This document shows positions 18,254 to 27,019 of a DNA stretch of 47,118 bases, in pieces. The position numbers and the translations under genes were made by a program. This DNA is from an uncultured Lachnospiraceae bacterium (GTDB lineage Bacteria; Bacillota; Clostridia; Lachnospirales; Lachnospiraceae), in NCBI GenBank assembly GCA_910584915.1, contig CAJUDM010000032.1, positions 1 through 47,118 of the forward strand. Reading direction: 5' to 3'. The notes below the pieces were generated by a model. The model saw only the letters and a list, made by a program, of their open reading frames with translations, was not told where the DNA came from and ran no database searches. Each line of letters starts with the position of its first letter. The first letter of the stretch is position 1.

Positions 18254-20050
18254 TTAACTGTCAATCACTGCCTTTTTCCATAAATATGGAATGATCTCCC
18301 GCCATAATACTTCACCCTCATTATAATACTCATGATTATTTTTATAAAAATCATTCACTTTATCTCTTACATTTTGAGAATCAATCAATTCACATTCAAA
18401 AAAATCTTTCGAATGTATTATATCAAGCAAAAACTCTTTTAATTCAGTTTGAAACCATTCTGTTAATGGCGAATTAAAGCCTATTTTTAACTTACGATAC
18501 ATAATTTCTTTATCCATAAACGGTGCCATTGCATCCCGCACAATCATTTTTGTATATCCATCTCTTAATTTAGATGTGTCTGGAATTGAAAAAGCAAAAC
18601 ATACTATCCTGTAATCCAAAAATGGCATTCGTATCTCTACACTATTCCCCATGCTATATCTGTCATAACATCTTAATAACGTTGGTAATATTTGCTCATG
18701 AACTTCAATATATAGTCTACGATTGCATTCACTTAGCTTTTTCCAATTATCATGATTCTCATCAACACTTCTCTCAAGATATCTTTTATCAACACGATCT
18801 AGTAACGCATCCATTTTTATTCTGTTTTCTCTAAAATTCATATCATTATATGTTTGTAAGAGCTGCTTCATTATTCTTTTGTCACGCCTATAATCTTTTG
18901 CTGCAGCATAAATAGGCGTACGATACCCACCAAATAATTCATCCGCACCGTGTCCATCTAATGTAACTTTGATACCTTTCCCTCTAATATATCCATACGT
19001 TTGAAAAAAGGGAATAGGGCTAGTTAAATAGGGTTCTTCACACATATATATATATTTATAAATTTCATCTGGATCAATTTTGGCAGTTATTGGAACTTTA
19101 TGGATACTTATACCTATATAATCAGCTGCCTTTTTAGCATATTCAGTCTCATCAATTGTCGTATTAGGCATACTTGCGACAAAAGCATGCTGCCAATCTG
19201 CATTAATATGTACATCATTTCCGACAGATACTTGTTTCATCGCCCCAATCACAGCACTTGAATCAACTCCGCCACTTAACGCTGTTCCAATTGGAACATC
19301 ACTTCTCATCCTTATTTTGCATGCGTCTAAAAACAATTCCCGTAAATATTCTACTTGTTCCTCATACTCAGAAGGAACCTCCAAAATGTTATCAAGCGTA
19401 TTCCACCATCTATATAATTGAAGCTTACCTTTACTATAATAACCTGAATATCCTGCTTTTATCTTTTTTATTTCTTTAATACAGCAATCTTCTGTCGCTT
19501 CATTTTTAAAATAACCTCTTTTTAAAATAGGTTCATAGTTCATTTCCTTTTTATTCATAACAGGAAAAAAAGCTTTCATCTCTGAAGCAAAATAAAAATT
19601 ATCATCTTGTCTATAATAATAAAGTGGCTTTACCCCAAACCTATCTCTACTTAAAAATAATTCTTTTTTTAAATTATCCCAAATAGCAAGCCCCCACATC
19701 CCATTACATTTTTTCTGAAATTCCATTCCCCATTCTATATAACTGTACAATACTACTTCTGTATCACCATTTGTTTTAAAGCAATACCCTAACTTTTGCA
19801 ATTCCAGGCGTAATTCAAGGTAATTATAAACTTCTCCATTATATATAATCCAATATCTGCCACTAATATCTGACATCGGTTGATTCGCCACGTCTGAAGT
19901 ATCCAAAATAGAGAGTCGCGCATGCGCTAATGTTGCTCCATCTAATTCTTTGACAACTAACGCATCCGGTCCTCTGTGAGCTATTCTATCTATACACTCA
20001 CCAGCTTTATTTCTTTCTAATTTCCCCACACAGCCAAAAATCCCACACAT
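18254..20050 (-). CDS. asnB: Asparagine synthase (glutamine-hydrolysing) family amidotransferase
   Basis: 598 residues, the usual length. The N-terminus MCGIFG exposes Cys2, the glutaminase nucleophile, followed by IAHRGPDA, LSILD, IIYNGEVYN and NGDTEVVL of the class II glutamine amidotransferase domain. The synthetase half has the ATP PP-loop SGGVDSSAVIGA near residue 260 and LDGHGADELFGGYRTP. It may make asparagine, but AsnB-type proteins inside polysaccharide loci often amidate a sugar carboxylate or similar. It is one of few genes in the series without the shared Rossmann module. Confidence 0.92.
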   Translation of the reverse strand: MCGIFGCVGKLERNKAGECIDRIAHRGPDALVVKELDGATLAHARLSILDTSDVANQPMSDISGRYWIIYNGEVYNYLELRLELQKLGYCFKTNGDTEVVLYSYIEWGMEFQKKCNGMWGLAIWDNLKKELFLSRDRFGVKPLYYYRQDDNFYFASEMKAFFPVMNKKEMNYEPILKRGYFKNEATEDCCIKEIKKIKAGYSGYYSKGKLQLYRWWNTLDNILEVPSEYEEQVEYLRELFLDACKIRMRSDVPIGTALSGGVDSSAVIGAMKQVSVGNDVHINADWQHAFVASMPNTTIDETEYAKKAADYIGISIHKVPITAKIDPDEIYKYIYMCEEPYLTSPIPFFQTYGYIRGKGIKVTLDGHGADELFGGYRTPIYAAAKDYRRDKRIMKQLLQTYNDMNFRENRIKMDALLDRVDKRYLERSVDENHDNWKKLSECNRRLYIEVHEQILPTLLRCYDRYSMGNSVEIRMPFLDYRIVCFAFSIPDTSKLRDGYTKMIVRDAMAPFMDKEIMYRKLKIGFNSPLTEWFQTELKEFLLDIIHSKDFFECELIDSQNVRDKVNDFYKNNHEYYNEGEVLWREIIPYLWKKAVIDS

Positions 20051-20118
20051 TTACTGCTCTCTCACTTTTCCATTTAATTTATATATTTTTATTAGATATA
20101 TTTATATTTAACAAACTG

Positions 20119-21177
20119 CTATACATAAATATTCGTCATGTATTTCACAATATCCGTATTAAAATCTACTATTTTATTACAATCACTTTCCTTTAATTGC
20201 TTAATTATGCTTTCTTTAATCATCTGATTTTTAATTCCAATTATATACAAATACTCTGATTTATTATTTAATTGTTCAAAGGGAACAACATATACCCCAT
20301 CAATTATCTCACCACCTTCTTTAACTTCACTTACTACAAAACATTCTGTCTCATAGCCCTTTTCTCTCAAAAACTTATATATTTGCTTCCCTACTGTTCC
20401 CGCTCCATAAATTGCCAGTTTATTACTTTTTTCAATATTCTCTTTTAATTTTTTCCATTCATTATTCAAATGTTCATAATATTTTATTAAAATACTGTCC
20501 CTACTTCTAACAATTTGATCATCTCTCTTGTCTTCATTTCTTATAACAGTTCCTACAGCAATTGTTTGATACAAATTATTTTCTTCAGCATATATCTTAC
20601 AAAGTCTGTGAAACTCTTTCCAGCCAACCTGTTTCTGTACCTCTAAATGATTTGGTATCCATGCATGGGATAATCTTTCGCACCTAAGAGTATCTATTCC
20701 ACAAATTGTTAATAAATTATATAAATTCTGTGGTGACCAAGTATATAAATGCATATTAATGTCATATGGCTTCAATTCACTTGAAATTTCATGCGGAACA
20801 ACTATCACAATTATCCCATTATTACGTACTACGCGTTTAAATTCTTGAATAATTTCTATGGGATTATCAACATGCTCTAATGCATGATTAGTTATTACCA
20901 CATCAATACTGTTTTCTTCAATTTTCTTAATATCATCTACACAATAAATACCATTCTGCTCAGCCATTTCTCTTGCTATCGGATTTATTTCCACACCGAC
21001 CTTCTTCCCAAATGTATTGATATTTTTTAGTAAATACCCCCCTCCACATCCAAAATCCAAAACATCACTATTTTTACTAATATATTCTTCAAACTTAAAT
21101 AGATTAGCAACTCCCCCGAATTCTCCCGCTCTTTTTTGCCACTCAAAATACTTTTTATCATAATATGAATCACTCAT
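20119..21177 (-). CDS. Class I SAM methyltransferase with C-terminal Rossmann module
   Basis: 352 residues. Residues ~30-150 form a class I methyltransferase: VLDFGCGGGYLLKNI (motif I), VGVEINPIAREMAEQNG, DVVITNHALEHVDNP and NNGIIVIVVPHE. The last ~100 residues are the shared module (LAIYGAGTVGKQIYKFL, GEIIDGVYVVPFEQL, IKQLKESDC). The layout recalls sugar C-methyltransferases, which also end in a Rossmann-like domain, but I do not see their zinc-binding N-terminus. It probably methylates a sugar or lipid-linked intermediate. Confidence 0.87.
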   Translation of the reverse strand: MSDSYYDKKYFEWQKRAGEFGGVANLFKFEEYISKNSDVLDFGCGGGYLLKNINTFGKKVGVEINPIAREMAEQNGIYCVDDIKKIEENSIDVVITNHALEHVDNPIEIIQEFKRVVRNNGIIVIVVPHEISSELKPYDINMHLYTWSPQNLYNLLTICGIDTLRCERLSHAWIPNHLEVQKQVGWKEFHRLCKIYAEENNLYQTIAVGTVIRNEDKRDDQIVRSRDSILIKYYEHLNNEWKKLKENIEKSNKLAIYGAGTVGKQIYKFLREKGYETECFVVSEVKEGGEIIDGVYVVPFEQLNNKSEYLYIIGIKNQMIKESIIKQLKESDCNKIVDFNTDIVKYMTNIYV

Positions 21178-21230
21178 TTAAACATTTCCCCTCAATTATA
21201 AATCAACATTTTGCAATCTTTAACGCACTT

Positions 21231-22412
21231 TTAAATATCTGAAAAATAATATCTGAAACCTCTCTGTAGTATGTCTTCCTGTAAAGATACACAGCTTATA
21301 TCTACGTATTTATTTAAATCTTTCTTAATTTCAACACTATTTCTTAAATTAGTAATCAAAATGGCATCTACCTTTGGTAATTCATCTGTTGGTCTATAGC
21401 AAATTTTTAACAAGGAATTAGGAATTTTATCTATTCCATAAGAAATTCTTATATCTAAGTCTTCCAAGATCAGCAAAAATCTTTTTGCTTCCTGCCCTAA
21501 GCCATATAAAGCTATTTCCTTTAATTCATTGTCTCGAAAATATTCATTCATCTTTTTTATTACTGCCGGTTTTTGAGAAATGACTTTTTCCAATTCATTT
21601 CTCTTGATTCCTAAATTTTGACTTATTTGTTCTATAGGCAAAGTATCTTTTAACTCTTTATAATATAAATAATACTGAAATTCCGTATATTCTATATCAT
21701 TTCTACATTCTATATTCAACTGTATTAATTGTCCCCAACCGATAGGATTCTTTTTAAATTTATCTGGTCCAGTCATTGTAAGCCCATCAGAACGATATTC
21801 TGCAATATATATAACTCTGTTATGCCACCTCACTTTATACCCATCTTTTGCAATCTTATTCCATACAATACTTGGAGATAAATAATTTTCACCTTCGATC
21901 TCTGGAGATGGATATTTTTTCAAAATATCTGTTTTATAACATTCTGCCATATCCATGGTAAGATTATATTTACGTCTTTCTAAATTCGTTGCATCTATAT
22001 AATCAAAACCATATTCTGCCTCTACTGTTTTAATCTTTCTTAATCCTGAAACTCCTACAAAACTATCATCATCTTGTACTGCTTTTGACCATGTTGCAAT
22101 ATATTCCAATGCATCACTTGTAAGATAGTCATCACTATCAACAATAAAAAAGAATGGTGCATTTGATAACTGTACGCCTTTATTAAAAGCTGGCATCTTT
22201 CCTCTATTGGAAACCTTTACATATATGATATTAAATTCCTTTTCCTCTCTAACCCATTTATCGAATATTTGAGCTATATTATCTGTTGAACCATCATCTA
22301 CAACAATCCATTCAAAATTTTTATATGTTTGCTTTTTTAATGACTCATATAACATCTCTATACAATATGCCCTGTTATAAATTGGTGTAAATACTGTTAT
22401 TTCTTTTTTCAT
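21231..22412 (-). CDS. GT2 glycosyltransferase with C-terminal Rossmann module (copy 2)
   Basis: 393 residues, with GAGGA before the ATG. GT2 motifs are ITVFTPIYNRAYCIEMLYES, FEWIVVDDGSTDN and FFIVDSDDYLT. The C-terminal ~97 residues are a diverged shared module (IALYGLGQEAKRFLLIL, GIDKIPNS). It matches the protein encoded at 14598-15761 over the whole length, including shared stretches such as RYNLTMDMAECYKTD against the twin's EYSLSGDKAEVYKTS. This copy is far more AT-rich, which fits separate histories before or after duplication. Confidence 0.9.
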   Translation of the reverse strand: MKKEITVFTPIYNRAYCIEMLYESLKKQTYKNFEWIVVDDGSTDNIAQIFDKWVREEKEFNIIYVKVSNRGKMPAFNKGVQLSNAPFFFIVDSDDYLTSDALEYIATWSKAVQDDDSFVGVSGLRKIKTVEAEYGFDYIDATNLERRKYNLTMDMAECYKTDILKKYPSPEIEGENYLSPSIVWNKIAKDGYKVRWHNRVIYIAEYRSDGLTMTGPDKFKKNPIGWGQLIQLNIECRNDIEYTEFQYYLYYKELKDTLPIEQISQNLGIKRNELEKVISQKPAVIKKMNEYFRDNELKEIALYGLGQEAKRFLLILEDLDIRISYGIDKIPNSLLKICYRPTDELPKVDAILITNLRNSVEIKKDLNKYVDISCVSLQEDILQRGFRYYFSDI

Positions 22413-22445
22413 ATATTTTTCCTCTTCTTTTATTGATATTTATTA

Positions 22446-23519
22446 CTACACACGTTTTTTTATATTACATAAACTTTCTTTATATATCTCTCGATTTTTC
22501 TCCGACTCCCAACTTATCTCTGCATGATGAATAGAATGTGTATTATTTGTAAATAACACATTTATCCCTAATCTTCCCAATGGATTGAATACCTCTCTTG
22601 GATATATTACATTATCATCAATAATTTCCTGTGTTCCATCTAGATAAAATCCCCATTCTTTCAGCACTGGATCCTGATATTCAAGACATGTTCTTAAATC
22701 TAAACTCCCATCTGATTGAATAAACTTCTTTTCCTTATAATATTCTTTCATTGCACCAAGCAAAGCATTACCTTTTTCAGCTCCAAAACCATGCCCCAAA
22801 TTAACAGCCTGCTTATCTACATATCCAAAAAAAGAAGATGTATTTAATAACTCATCAAAACTTTTTATTATTTCAACATCTGTATCCAAATAAATGCCCC
22901 CATACTGATAAACAATATCTATTCTCGCAAAGTCAGGCACAAATCCCCACTTTCTACTTTCATATGCTTCTTTCATATATTGGTTTTTAGATATATCATA
23001 ATTGCTTTCATCCCATCTGATTATTTGATAGTCCGGGCAATATTTACTCCAGGATTCCATATATTTTTCCAAATGATTTGGAATTTCCGTTTTCCCAAAC
23101 CAACAGTAATGTATAATTTTGGGAATTTTCTGCTTTCCTGATGGAAAAACAATATTCTGCTTCTCATCTTTATTTATCATTAATGATAACAAGTAGCAGT
23201 CAATATCCTGCATATTTTCATATTCATCCAATTCTCTAAGAATTGAATCCACAGCCAATGTAACTGTAATAATTATTGCATTCTTTACTTTATTCAACTC
23301 TTTTAATTTATCTTTTCCTACCACTGGAATCACTGTTCCTGCCATCTCCATGTAGGTTCCTACTTTTTCTTCATCACTATCAATAATATATTTGACTCTT
23401 TTTAACTTAGCCAATTTAAACTGACTTTTAAATAATCTTCCAGCTCCAAATGCAACAACCTCTTTATTTTTCGTTTTATCCAAGAATTCATTAACAGAAC
23501 AATTAATAATTTTAATCAT
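22446..23519 (-). CDS. Rossmann module fused to a GT32-type sugar transferase (copy 2)
   Basis: 357 residues. Residues ~15-125 are the module (VVAFGAGRLFKSQFKL, YIIDSDEEKVGTY). The transferase domain shows IPKIIHYCWFGKTEIP, WGFVPDFARIDIVYQYGG and the DXD segment IYLDTDVEII. It is paralogous to the gene at 15791-16933, in the same order relative to a GT2 neighbour. AAGG lies 9 bases before the ATG. Confidence 0.88.
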   Translation of the reverse strand: MIKIINCSVNEFLDKTKNKEVVAFGAGRLFKSQFKLAKLKRVKYIIDSDEEKVGTYMEMAGTVIPVVGKDKLKELNKVKNAIIITVTLAVDSILRELDEYENMQDIDCYLLSLMINKDEKQNIVFPSGKQKIPKIIHYCWFGKTEIPNHLEKYMESWSKYCPDYQIIRWDESNYDISKNQYMKEAYESRKWGFVPDFARIDIVYQYGGIYLDTDVEIIKSFDELLNTSSFFGYVDKQAVNLGHGFGAEKGNALLGAMKEYYKEKKFIQSDGSLDLRTCLEYQDPVLKEWGFYLDGTQEIIDDNVIYPREVFNPLGRLGINVLFTNNTHSIHHAEISWESEKNREIYKESLCNIKKRV

Positions 23520-23537
23520 AATAAAATACCTTCCGCT

Positions 23538-24677
23538 CTACTTCACCAACCAGTCCTCTTTTTCCGGCTTACTCCTTATTTCCCAAGGAAACATTTCACA
23601 CTTTTCCGAACAATATCTGCACATAGGTACCGGATTTTTTAAATACTGCTCCAATTTCTGTCCCCAATCTATACTCTCATCATAGATATCAAACCCTCTC
23701 TCTATTTTCAAAACATCGTTATAAGCAAATGTCGCTGCAAATTTATCAATCAAACCTTCAAATGGACACTTATATAAATATCCTTCTCTTAAAAATCTGC
23801 ACCCCCTTGATATACAAACCTTTTGTGAATTCTCTGTATTACTGTTTCCTTCCATTGACAATGTTTTTCCAAACTCCAGAATATCTTCGCGTTCAAAAAA
23901 ATAATCAACTTTATTTTTTTTCAATATCTCTTCAATTTGCGGCTTTATTCGTAAAGTAGGCTTATATTTTGAAATCAAAAATCCCACTCCGTTTTTATGC
24001 ATAGAATCATATAATCGCATTTCCTGTCTCGGAATCAGCAATCCATTTGTTACCACTTCAATATCTGCATCCGGCAATATTTCTCTGGCAGCTTCCACGA
24101 TCCGGTACAGATCTTTATTTAAAAGTGGTTCTCCGCCCAGTAAACGCAGTTGAATCACACAGCTTTTTAAAGCCACTTGTGTCAGATCCTTAACAAAATG
24201 CTGATATTCAACTTCCCCTACATCCTCATATAAATTGGAAAAATGCGTACAGCCTTTGCACTTCAGATTACAGCCATCCACAACATTTATTTCTAAATAG
24301 GGCAATATAGGTTTATCAATCCTGTCTAGCCAAACTATATATTTCGAATTTCCATTGCGCTCTACTGCTACCTCTCTTTTATAATCGTGAGCTGAAAATT
24401 TGAATATACCTATTTTTTCTATCCCTACTTCTTTTAACTGCTGGATAATACAAAGTCTGCTATGTGTTCCCCTTACTGCAACAATAATTGCATCTATTTC
24501 TTTTTCATATAACGCTTTCAACTCATTACATGAAATTATTTTTATATTATCAATCAATTTACCTTGTATATTTATGTTATTATCTACAAAAAATTTTATA
24601 TCCAACCCATTATTTTTTTTGATTTGTTCAGCTAAATATTTTGCCTCTGATTTTGTACCAAAAATAGCTAACTTCAT
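23538..24677 (-). CDS. Rossmann module fused to a radical SAM protein
   Basis: 379 residues, with AAGGA five bases before the ATG. Residues 1-95 are the shared module, with a degenerate glycine loop (LAIFGTKSEAKYLAEQI, FVDNNINIQG, QQLKEVGI). A radical SAM core follows: VVDGCNLKCKGCTHFS carries the CxxxCxxC iron-sulfur motif near residue 140, then LRLLGGEPLLNKDL and IEVVTNGLL. A Cys-rich C-terminus (CISRGC, YKCPFEG, CRYCSEKC) resembles a SPASM-like auxiliary cluster site. Its substrate is unknown. In this setting it may modify a sugar, an amino-sugar side chain or a peptide acceptor. Confidence 0.88.
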   Translation of the reverse strand: MKLAIFGTKSEAKYLAEQIKKNNGLDIKFFVDNNINIQGKLIDNIKIISCNELKALYEKEIDAIIVAVRGTHSRLCIIQQLKEVGIEKIGIFKFSAHDYKREVAVERNGNSKYIVWLDRIDKPILPYLEINVVDGCNLKCKGCTHFSNLYEDVGEVEYQHFVKDLTQVALKSCVIQLRLLGGEPLLNKDLYRIVEAAREILPDADIEVVTNGLLIPRQEMRLYDSMHKNGVGFLISKYKPTLRIKPQIEEILKKNKVDYFFEREDILEFGKTLSMEGNSNTENSQKVCISRGCRFLREGYLYKCPFEGLIDKFAATFAYNDVLKIERGFDIYDESIDWGQKLEQYLKNPVPMCRYCSEKCEMFPWEIRSKPEKEDWLVK

Positions 24678-24802
24678 ATTATATTCCTTTACACAGCTTA
24701 CTAAGACTAAGCAACCTCCCTTATCTGCAGATATACTTTTTTAAGTTTAATTATATGGTCGCTTAATCTTTATAAAAAACAGCAATCCAAACTACTACAT
24801 TT

Positions 24803-25579
24803 TTATAATAATTCGAGATAGCAAATCCATGTATATCCTTTAGCATCTTCTTTCACTATTTTATACTGTCCTATATCTTCATCGCTTAATATAGACGGTG
24901 GCGTTGGATAATTTTCATCATTCCACTCATCACCCCATCTAGTAAATTTATTTTTAAACAACGGAGGCAGTGTTGTATAAGTCTTAATATTTTCTATAAA
25001 ATATTTAGCATGAGTTATATTTGAAGATATTTTTTCTTTTCCATCTATTTTCAATCCACATCCAGCAAGAATTTTTTTACATGAATAACAATCACCTTGA
25101 CTTTTCGGATAGTTATCTTCAAAAATTGCTTTTTTAAATCCCATCCATTTCATTTGCTGTAAACGTAAATAAGCGTCTTGATGATCATCAAAAAAACATA
25201 ATGTATTTTCTGGTTTTAATAAACTGTTCCAATCAATATAACTAAAATCCTCCACAAAATACCTTACCTTGTCATTTATGTAAACTCTTCGTGATAAATC
25301 AGGATCTATCGAAAATACTTTTGCATTTGGGCAAGCATTTGTTATGATCCATGTGCCCTGTCCCTTAAAAATTCCACTTTCAATAATACTCTCTGGAGCT
25401 AATTTTTTTAAAATATACCATGTCCAAAACAAATGTGTAGACAGCATTCCACCAGTATTATTTATAATAGGACGTTTCTCATATAATTCCAAAAATTCAT
25501 CTAGCAATGTTATTGCATCCTTGAAATCCCACAATTGTTCTCCCCAGTTCAAAATATTTGAATAATTTCTGTTATTCAT
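24803..25579 (-). CDS. Methyltransferase-like protein, function uncertain
   Basis: 258 residues, with a strong GGAGGAG site before the ATG. The segment PESIIESGIFKGQGTWI followed by AKVFSIDPDLSRRV looks like motifs I and II of a class I SAM-dependent methyltransferase of the small-molecule O-methyltransferase/cephalosporin hydroxylase kind. LCFFDDHQDAYLRL would be the metal-binding segment. It has no Rossmann fusion module. It lies inside the AT-rich glycan series. I am fairly sure of the fold class and unsure of the activity. Confidence 0.72.
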   Translation of the reverse strand: MNNRNYSNILNWGEQLWDFKDAITLLDEFLELYEKRPIINNTGGMLSTHLFWTWYILKKLAPESIIESGIFKGQGTWIITNACPNAKVFSIDPDLSRRVYINDKVRYFVEDFSYIDWNSLLKPENTLCFFDDHQDAYLRLQQMKWMGFKKAIFEDNYPKSQGDCYSCKKILAGCGLKIDGKEKISSNITHAKYFIENIKTYTTLPPLFKNKFTRWGDEWNDENYPTPPSILSDEDIGQYKIVKEDAKGYTWICYLELL

Positions 25580-25601
25580 TTTCTCCTCCTTCTGCCTTCC
25601 A

Positions 25602-26750
25602 TCAAAATAAATATTGTTTTTCTATATATTTAATCTGTTCCTTTATCTCATACCCCTTCCCTTTTAATCTCTCGATATTAATATTTTCACTCCTTTTTAT
25701 CAACTGTATGTGTTGAATATCATATTCTTCTATGATCCTCTTTTTCCATAATGAAACATCATATGGTAATCTTACAATTCTTTCTGTTAAAAGGGCCTCT
25801 TCAGGAACAAACTCACTTCCAATGCAGGTCAACCCTGCTGTTTGTGCTTCTATTAAAACTATTCCTAATCCTTCAAATCTTGATGGTAAACAAAAAATAT
25901 CCATCACCTGTAATAATTCAGCTACGTCCTTTCTAAAACCAGTAAAAATGACTCTCTCTTTCACTCCGTACCTGCAAACTATTTCTCTATACTCTTTTTC
26001 CTTTTCCCCTGAACCTACAAGTAACAATCTAAATTTATAATAAGAGTCGTTATCCTTTTTGCATATTTCTGAGAATACCTTTAATAAAAACTCCTGATTT
26101 TTTTGGTATACAAATCTACCTATATTTCCTATAACATATTCGTCGTCAGCTATTCCCAATTTTCTGCGACATCTATTCCTGACATTAGGATCATATCTGT
26201 ACTTAGATAGATCGATTGCATTATTCATAATCTTAATTTTATCTTTGGATATTTTATCTCCAAAAATAAAATCTGCCGCTTTCCATGAACACGCCCAAAA
26301 ATCCGTTGCTATATCTTCTGTCAACTCACTCCTCACCCGATTATGCAGTTCTATTTCTTCTTCTCTTCTTTTCTCATCCAGTGTATCTACTCCTGTACTG
26401 TGAGCATGTATTATTATTTTTTTCACTCCGACTTCTTTTGCAATCTGCTCAACAAGAAAGCTCTTCCACTGTTTTGTATGCAAATGAACAACATCATAAT
26501 CACCCTCGGTCAAAATCTTTCTAAACTCAGCAGTGAATCTTTCTTTATCCTGCTCCGCATAGCAAGATATATAATGGACTTTACATCCTTCCCGCTCCAA
26601 ATCACTGGCAAAATCCAGGGATTTACTCATTGTTGCGAAATCAAATTGAAACTTCGATTTATCAATAAATTTCCAGTTCTGTAATACATACTGTGTAATT
26701 CCACCCTTACTGTTAGCAACTGGAAATTGCAATATCCTGATTTTCTTCAT
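25602..26750 (-). CDS. GT4-family glycosyltransferase
   Basis: 382 residues. N-terminal lobe: ILQFPVANSKGGITQYVLQN and DYDVVHLHTKQWKS, with HAHSTGVDT. C-terminal lobe: YVIGNIGRFVYQKNQEFLLK, LLLVGSGEKE, VIFTGFRKDVAELLQVMDIF and the donor-binding FCLPSRFEGLGIVLIEAQTAG. These are typical of EpsF/CapM-type enzymes. It is the first gene of the long series after the terminator at 26.8 kb, so a promoter should lie between 26751 and 26812; I could not recognise a convincing one. It has no Rossmann module. Confidence 0.9.
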   Translation of the reverse strand: MKKIRILQFPVANSKGGITQYVLQNWKFIDKSKFQFDFATMSKSLDFASDLEREGCKVHYISCYAEQDKERFTAEFRKILTEGDYDVVHLHTKQWKSFLVEQIAKEVGVKKIIIHAHSTGVDTLDEKRREEEIELHNRVRSELTEDIATDFWACSWKAADFIFGDKISKDKIKIMNNAIDLSKYRYDPNVRNRCRRKLGIADDEYVIGNIGRFVYQKNQEFLLKVFSEICKKDNDSYYKFRLLLVGSGEKEKEYREIVCRYGVKERVIFTGFRKDVAELLQVMDIFCLPSRFEGLGIVLIEAQTAGLTCIGSEFVPEEALLTERIVRLPYDVSLWKKRIIEEYDIQHIQLIKRSENINIERLKGKGYEIKEQIKYIEKQYLF

Positions 26751-26812
26751 CTTGTTCTTTACCTACCCTGCCAATATTAAATATTGAAATAATTTCACAT
26801 GATTTTTCTACT

Positions 26813-26868
26813 AAAAAATCCCCGACATAAGCCTCCGGTCTCTGACCTTCACACTCATATCGGGGATT
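26813..26868. terminator. Bidirectional-looking intrinsic terminator
   Basis: AATCCCCGA (26817-26825) pairs with TCGGGGATT (26860-26868). On the minus strand the stem is followed by TTTTTT, and on the plus strand by CCATTTTTT. Inside the large loop GGTC and GACC pair, giving a branched structure. It separates the truncated ATPase gene from the glycan series. Confidence 0.75.
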
Positions 26869-26875
26869 CCATTTT

Positions 26876-27016
26876 TTAAATTTCTATCCTTTTATTACTC
26901 TGCTTATCCTTCCTGCAATGCTTCCCTATAACACACTCATGCCGCTTCGTCTTCTCATCATAATTGACTCCTACAAGTAAAATCTCACTGCCATATCTCT
27001 CTAAAATCTGCGGATA
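26876..27016 (-). pseudogene. In-frame C-terminal remnant of a PD-(D/E)XK nuclease domain
   Basis: Directly after the TGA TAA that ends the ATPase gene, the same frame continues for 46 codons, beginning YPQILERYGSEILLVGVNYD and going on with EKTKRHECVI, then stops at TAA. Such a tail is typical of the very C-terminus of AAA-ATPase-like/PDDEXK_9 proteins. The middle of the nuclease domain is absent, so this looks like the far side of an internal deletion. Confidence 0.75.
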
Positions 27017-27019
27017 TTA

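Noticed and set aside
26813..26868. Riboswitch-like branched structure
   Set aside because: The stem followed by T-runs on both strands is explained by a terminator; no known riboswitch motif is visible.
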